Assembly: GCA_000466585.1 (NCBI GenBank)
Contig: KE993456.1
Location: forward strand, 1 to 35,822
DNA length: 35,822 nt
Reading direction: 5' to 3'
From: Clostridiales bacterium oral taxon 876 str. F0540
GTDB lineage: Bacteria; Bacillota; Clostridia; Clostridiales; Clostridiaceae
Shown one piece after another: positions 32,267-35,822 of this stretch. Under the pieces are notes generated by a model that was not told the DNA's origin, made no database searches, and was given only the letters and a program-made list of their open reading frames with translations. The first letter of the stretch is position 1, and every line of letters begins with the position of its first letter. The translations under genes and the position numbers were made by a program.

Positions 32267-33817
32267 CTATACAAAAAATGGAACAAATAAAATTAGTGTA
32301 ACTATTGTATCTAAGAATAAGGCTAATGAAAAATCAAGTATCATCATATTATTTTCCGCATCCCTATTAAATCTTAAATATCCATAAATGCAGTACACTG
32401 CGCTTATAAGTACACAAAGCATCATTCCTACCGGCAGGCTCAAAGCCTTAGGCATAAAATATTTAAATTTACCATAAGACACACTGTTTATATAATAACA
32501 TTTAAGTACTAGAGCAACTACATAGCTTAGTATAAACCAAAGCTTAGAAATAACAGGCTTACATTTATATGCAAATAAAAATGATAAAGCATTAAAAATA
32601 ACTGACGGCACAAACCATAAGATACCATAGACAAATATATATGTAAATCCATAAAGTACCTTCTCGAGTGTCTCAAAAAAAGCAGCCTTATATTCCGTAC
32701 TTCTTAGATTACTGTTAGCTTTTATAAAATCACCATTGCTTGAAGTCATATAAAGATTTGTCTTTCCTGTTTCTACAGCTTGGCAGAAAACTATTTTATC
32801 ATCACAAGCTTCTTCATATATAACAGAGCCTCTTATTCTAGAAACCGGTGTAATTTCTCTGTTTCCGCTTAAATTAATTAATGCTAAATTTAAATACTCG
32901 TTCTTTTTACCTCTGTTTATATATGCACTAGCCAGTATATTTGCACCTTTTGGGTTAGAATAAGGAATTATATTAGAAATAAAGGTCCTTTCACCATTAA
33001 TTTTAAATTCAGCTGTTTCATAGCTTTTATCAGAAAGGGAAAACTTTATTTCTCTTGCTCCTCCGAATTCACCACTCACTCTGTATTCTGCCAGTATATA
33101 ACCTGTTGTATCATCTAAGGAAATGGCTGCATTAAAAAATGTTACTTTGCTTGTCTCATCTAGTTTCCCTGCAAGTTTTGGTGCATCAGCCTTTCCATCT
33201 TTTATAAATGAATAAAAATAACTTCCATCTTGCTTTCCATAAGCTACTACATATTTGCCATTATATTTAGTTCCCATAAGAAACTTAATATTTGATTCAT
33301 TAATAGTTGCTTTAGAATTGTTCTTTATATCTGTGATTTCTATTTTGTCCCCGTAAGAAACTACCATAGTTTTTCCATCTAGTTGTATCAAATCATCAAC
33401 ATTCTTTATTTCATTATTTTTTTCAACATTAAATTTATCGTCTAATATCATAGTCTCTATGTTTTTTGTATTATCATACTTTATATAGCTTAAATAAAGC
33501 TTATCATCATCAGTAAGCAAGGTTATGTTATACGGTATTTGTTTATCTACAGGAAAGCTTTTCTCCATTAGTTTCTTTCCATAATCATCAGTAGAAATTA
33601 ATTTTATGCTTTGTCCATTATTATAAGCAACAATATTATTATTTTTGTACTTTATTATTTTCGGCGCATATTGGATATCTGCCGTATCAATCAGCACTTC
33701 CTTTGACCATGAGCTTGAAGGCGGCTTTTTAATCTCATCAAGATTAATAAAATAATGCATCCCCATTTCTAAAACTAGAACTATCACTGTAAAAAAAATA
33801 ACTAGTTTCTTTTTCAT
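32267..33817 (-). CDS. Membrane protein of unknown function, beta-rich ectodomain plus C-terminal helices
   Basis: A 516-aa protein I cannot assign to a family. One N-terminal membrane helix (LVIFFTVIVLVLEMGMH, about 5-22) is followed by about 350 residues outside the membrane. These are built of repeated short strands (KIIKYKNNNIVAYNNGQ; KLYLSYIKYDNTK; KTMVVSYGDKIEI; GKYVVAYGKQDGSYF) in blade-like units and look like a propeller. The last ~130 residues have about five membrane helices (VYGILWFVPSVIFNALSFLF; LWFILSYVVALVLKCYYI; LPVGMMLCVLISAVYCIYGYL; LFLDTIVTLILFVPFF). GGGGGATT lies before the ATG. It is a single-gene unit; the architecture suggests a surface sensor or assembly protein. Confidence 0.75.
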   Translation of the reverse strand: MKKKLVIFFTVIVLVLEMGMHYFINLDEIKKPPSSSWSKEVLIDTADIQYAPKIIKYKNNNIVAYNNGQSIKLISTDDYGKKLMEKSFPVDKQIPYNITLLTDDDKLYLSYIKYDNTKNIETMILDDKFNVEKNNEIKNVDDLIQLDGKTMVVSYGDKIEITDIKNNSKATINESNIKFLMGTKYNGKYVVAYGKQDGSYFYSFIKDGKADAPKLAGKLDETSKVTFFNAAISLDDTTGYILAEYRVSGEFGGAREIKFSLSDKSYETAEFKINGERTFISNIIPYSNPKGANILASAYINRGKKNEYLNLALINLSGNREITPVSRIRGSVIYEEACDDKIVFCQAVETGKTNLYMTSSNGDFIKANSNLRSTEYKAAFFETLEKVLYGFTYIFVYGILWFVPSVIFNALSFLFAYKCKPVISKLWFILSYVVALVLKCYYINSVSYGKFKYFMPKALSLPVGMMLCVLISAVYCIYGYLRFNRDAENNMMILDFSLALFLDTIVTLILFVPFFV

Positions 33818-33898
33818 ACCTATAATCCCCCAAAATTACATTTTACTCCATTATACTATATTTTGTTAAAAATAGCACAAAATTAAAACTATAAAAAA

Positions 33899-33924
33899 GA
33901 GCTAGGATAAAATCATCCTAACTC
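33899..33924 (-). terminator. Terminator of the permease gene
   Basis: A 10-bp stem with one mismatch (33899-33908 and 33915-33924), loop of 6 bases, followed on the minus strand by TTTTTTATAG. It begins 12 bases past the stop. Confidence 0.8.
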
Positions 33925-33936
33925 ACATTTTGTTAT

Positions 33937-35007
33937 TTATAAAATTATCATTGCTATAAGACCGCTAATTATACCTAAAGCAGCCACAGAACAGCCTACA
34001 AACACTAAAACTTTCTTTGGAAAAGCTCTCCTTACCAGAAGAAGTGACGGTAAGCTAGTTGATGGCAAGGTCATTAGAAGAGCTCCTGCCGGTCCAGCTC
34101 CTAATCCAAAATGCATAAGGGTTTGAATTATTGGAATTTCCGCAGCTGTAGGAATAACAAATAGTGTTCCTGTTATAGAAAGCAGCACTATTGTCAAAAT
34201 GCTATTAGCCCATGCTGTTCCAACTACAGGAAATAACCATGCCCTAGCAGCTCCAAGCATCGTAACAATAATTAAATAAGCCGGAATTGTATCTATTGTT
34301 AACTGAACTAAAGCCTTAATCCATCTTATGAAGACATTTCCTTCCTCATCTGATTCATCGATCTTACTAATAACATCTTCCTTAATTATATCTTCCTTAG
34401 CATATTTTGAAGCTAATGCAGAAATACCGAATACTAAGATTAGGCCCATTACAACTCTAAATATAGAAAACTTCCATCCTAGCACAAATCCCATAAAAAT
34501 TATTGTTGCTGGATTTAAAGTTGGATTTCCAAGTAAAAATGCAAGAGCAGCGCTTATTGAAGCTGAACTCTTTCTTAGTCCCACTGCAACAGGTGACGCA
34601 CAGCAAGAACACATCATACCAGGAAGTGCCGCTCCTGTAGCTGCTGCAGTACTTGCAAATCCATCCCCTCCTAAAACCTTTTTAATCCACTTTTTAGGTA
34701 TGGCAACTTGAATTAAAGAACCTAGTAATAATCCGAGCACTACTGCTTTCCATACAGCATTAAAATAAGTAACTGTATACCCCCAAGCAGCTGCCCAGGA
34801 TGGTGTTGGTGCAGCCTGTTTTTTACCGCTTAAAATAGAATCTCCAATAGAATGAGTAGCTGCAGCTTTAAAAGCTTTTGCATAATAAGGATTCCATTTT
34901 ACAATATAAAGACCAACAATTGCTACAATTAAAAATAGCACAGGTAATAATATAAATAGCATCTTGTTTTTTGACGTTTGCTTTGATGTTGCTAGATTCT
35001 CTGACAT
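33937..35007 (-). CDS. Permease of the ArsP/UPF0718 family
   Basis: A 356-aa integral membrane protein with about eight to nine helices (LLPVLFLIVAIVGLYIV; VVLGLLLGSLIQVAI; ISAALAFLLGN; LIIVTMLGAA; SILTIVLLSITGTLFVI; VLVFVGCSVAALGIISG). The ATGAALPGMMCSCCASPVAV segment with Cys133, Cys135 and Cys136 and the following FLLGNPTLNPA are characteristic of the ArsP_1 permease family. Some members export trivalent organoarsenicals; others have unknown substrates. No ars regulator or reductase is adjacent, so an arsenic role is not supported here. GGGGGG is six to seven bases before the ATG. Single-gene unit. Confidence 0.88.
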   Translation of the reverse strand: MSENLATSKQTSKNKMLFILLPVLFLIVAIVGLYIVKWNPYYAKAFKAAATHSIGDSILSGKKQAAPTPSWAAAWGYTVTYFNAVWKAVVLGLLLGSLIQVAIPKKWIKKVLGGDGFASTAAATGAALPGMMCSCCASPVAVGLRKSSASISAALAFLLGNPTLNPATIIFMGFVLGWKFSIFRVVMGLILVFGISALASKYAKEDIIKEDVISKIDESDEEGNVFIRWIKALVQLTIDTIPAYLIIVTMLGAARAWLFPVVGTAWANSILTIVLLSITGTLFVIPTAAEIPIIQTLMHFGLGAGPAGALLMTLPSTSLPSLLLVRRAFPKKVLVFVGCSVAALGIISGLIAMIIL

Positions 35008-35463
35008 CTTTTTCCCCCCTATTAATATAATATTGCATATTTAATTATATTTGCTGATGAGGAAATGTCTAATAAAAAATATAAATAGTTAATTTGCTAT
35101 CTATTTGTATTTTTTATATTTAATATTTTCCAACATATTTTATTTATAGCAGTAAGTCATCAAATCTTTTCTCAATTACCTCACTATTATGATATGGTTG
35201 ATAGTTTGATTTCTGATCAGTTTATAAAATTACTTTGAAAATCAATTTTATCTATATATCTTACCTTTGTAACTTTACTTAAGTTTTCAAGATAACTTGA
35301 GATAAATGTGCGTACCCTTCTATGCTTACTAACGTACTCTCAGTCCACAACTCCTACTTCTATTGCCATATTTATGTTTTATATAGTTCACAAGTTCGTT
35401 TATATAACTTTTAGCTTTGTTTTTTCTTATATTTCGACATATTAATATTTCTAAAAAATGATT
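35008..35463. other. Intergenic region between the permease and the DnaA-box cluster
   Basis: 456 bases. No intact gene. It holds the permease promoter area and a possible decayed coding stretch on the minus strand (35217-35440). An inverted repeat CTTAAGTT/AACTTGAG with one mismatch lies near 35279-35302. Confidence 0.5.
35217..35440 (-). pseudogene. Possible decayed coding remnant
   Basis: On the minus strand, reading starts MSKYKKKQS and stops; one frame over it continues KAKSYINELVNYIKHKYG and SCGLRVR to a stop. In a third frame there follows SKHRRVRTFISSYLENLSK and VTKVRYIDKIDFQSNFIN to a TGA at 35217. The peptides look protein-like, basic and helical, but need two frame changes to join. 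I do not recognise a family. It could equally be chance in AT-rich DNA. Confidence 0.25.
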
Positions 35464-35661
35464 TAATCCACAATAGCTATTTCATAAATGCTATTTACTC
35501 ACATTATTCTGTAGTTGTCCACAGTTTTCAATAATTTATACACAGTTTTTGTGGATAACTTCAAATCATTGATTTTGTTAATTTCACATTAAAAGACATA
35601 TTTTTTATTAACATTATCCACATTTACTATGTTGATAACTTGTATAATAGTCTGTGGAATA
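35464..35661. other. DnaA-box cluster, candidate replication origin (oriC)
   Basis: Seven DnaA-like sites in 198 bases. Exact TTATCCACA: 35614-35622 (+) and 35550-35558 (-). TTATACACA, also a consensus form: 35536-35544 (+). One mismatch: 35464-35472 (+), 35515-35523 (+), 35630-35638 (-). Two mismatches: 35653-35661 (-). Immediately to the right (35662-35790) the DNA is almost purely A/T and could be an unwinding element. dnaA and rpmH, the usual neighbours, are not seen; dnaA could lie beyond the right edge. A DnaA-regulated promoter or secondary cluster is the alternative. Confidence 0.6.
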
Positions 35662-35822
35662 ATAATACTGTTTTAAATTAATATCTGTCAATTTTTATAT
35701 TTTTCATTATCTTACATACCATATCCTGTAAATTATTTTATAATAATAAAAGTTTTTATTAAAATATATAAAATTAAAAAAGCCCTTTCGGTACTGCTGT
35801 TGCATCAAAGAAAAACTTACTT
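35662..35822. other. AT-rich stretch and unassigned right end
   Basis: The part to 35780 is extremely AT-rich (TAATAATAAAAG, ATATATAAAATTAAAAAA). The last 42 bases, beginning AAGCCCTTTCGGTACTGC, are of more normal composition and belong to something cut by the window edge. On the minus strand they end in AAAGGGCTTTTTTT, which could be the right half of a terminator. I cannot identify the gene. Confidence 0.4.

Noticed and set aside
34328..34711. Plus-strand frame opposite the ArsP-type permease
   Set aside because: The composition is a mirror of the hydrophobic permease. No start signals are present.
33937..35007. Arsenic-resistance locus
   Set aside because: The permease belongs to the ArsP-type family, but there is no arsR, arsenate reductase or other ars gene beside it.
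35464..35661. Reading the DnaA-box cluster as a plasmid iteron origin
   Set aside because: The boxes are on both strands at irregular spacing and match the DnaA consensus, not one repeated iteron. No rep gene is present.

Overview
The window looks like chromosomal DNA from a low-GC, endospore-forming Firmicute, most likely Clostridium or a close relative. The base composition is strongly AT-rich, ribosome binding sites are strong GGAGG-type, and TTG/GTG starts are frequent. Characteristic genes include a GerMN-domain lipoprotein, a DUF1540 protein, an indolepyruvate:ferredoxin oxidoreductase, a 632-aa glutamine synthetase and an anmK-murK pair. I see no phage, insertion sequence, CRISPR array or conjugation gene. 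This is mostly ordinary chromosome with a few unusual spots.

Layout. 1-100: the 5' part of a tRNA-Glu gene on the minus strand with its promoter. 278-4733: a CoA-binding protein, an unknown protein, an HI0933-type flavoprotein and an orphan GAF-PAS histidine kinase. 4832-8294: acyl-ACP thioesterase and PAP2 phosphatase (one transcript, separated by a tandem repeat), a divergent polysaccharide deacetylase lipoprotein, and an AraC-type regulator preceded by a very long hairpin. 8538-12655: murE, a MerR-GyrI-hydrolase fusion, and rlmH. 12920-15290: iorAB. 15338-18619: murA-walJ-GerMN lipoprotein-SEC-C protein on the minus strand. 18931-22942: DUF1540 protein, 2H phosphoesterase, an ECF sigma factor coupled to a membrane beta-propeller protein (probable anti-sigma), and a zinc-ribbon protein. 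23037-28967: glutamine synthetase, then murI, an unknown gene, a cyclophilin, a DUF3783 protein, a dUTPase-like protein and a YdcZ-type membrane protein. 29070-32218: anmK-murK (cell-wall sugar recycling) divergent from a LysR regulator, with a 26-bp perfect palindrome between them. 32267-35007: an unknown membrane protein and an ArsP-type permease. 35464-35661: a DnaA-box cluster next to extremely AT-rich DNA, which resembles a replication origin.

How it works together. Many genes concern the cell envelope: murE, murA, murI, anmK, murK, the PAP2 phosphatase, the deacetylase and walJ. They are scattered in short transcription units, not one operon, and most units end in a clear intrinsic terminator, often shared by convergent genes.

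The spots I rate highest are the three-domain MerR-GyrI-alpha/beta-hydrolase protein with a matching MerR-type promoter (10235-11967), the origin-like DnaA-box cluster without dnaA in view (35464-35661), the sigma factor plus beta-propeller anti-sigma pair (20021-22560), the dUTPase-like protein with altered metal-ligand positions (27957-28415), and several strong palindromes and hairpins in control regions.
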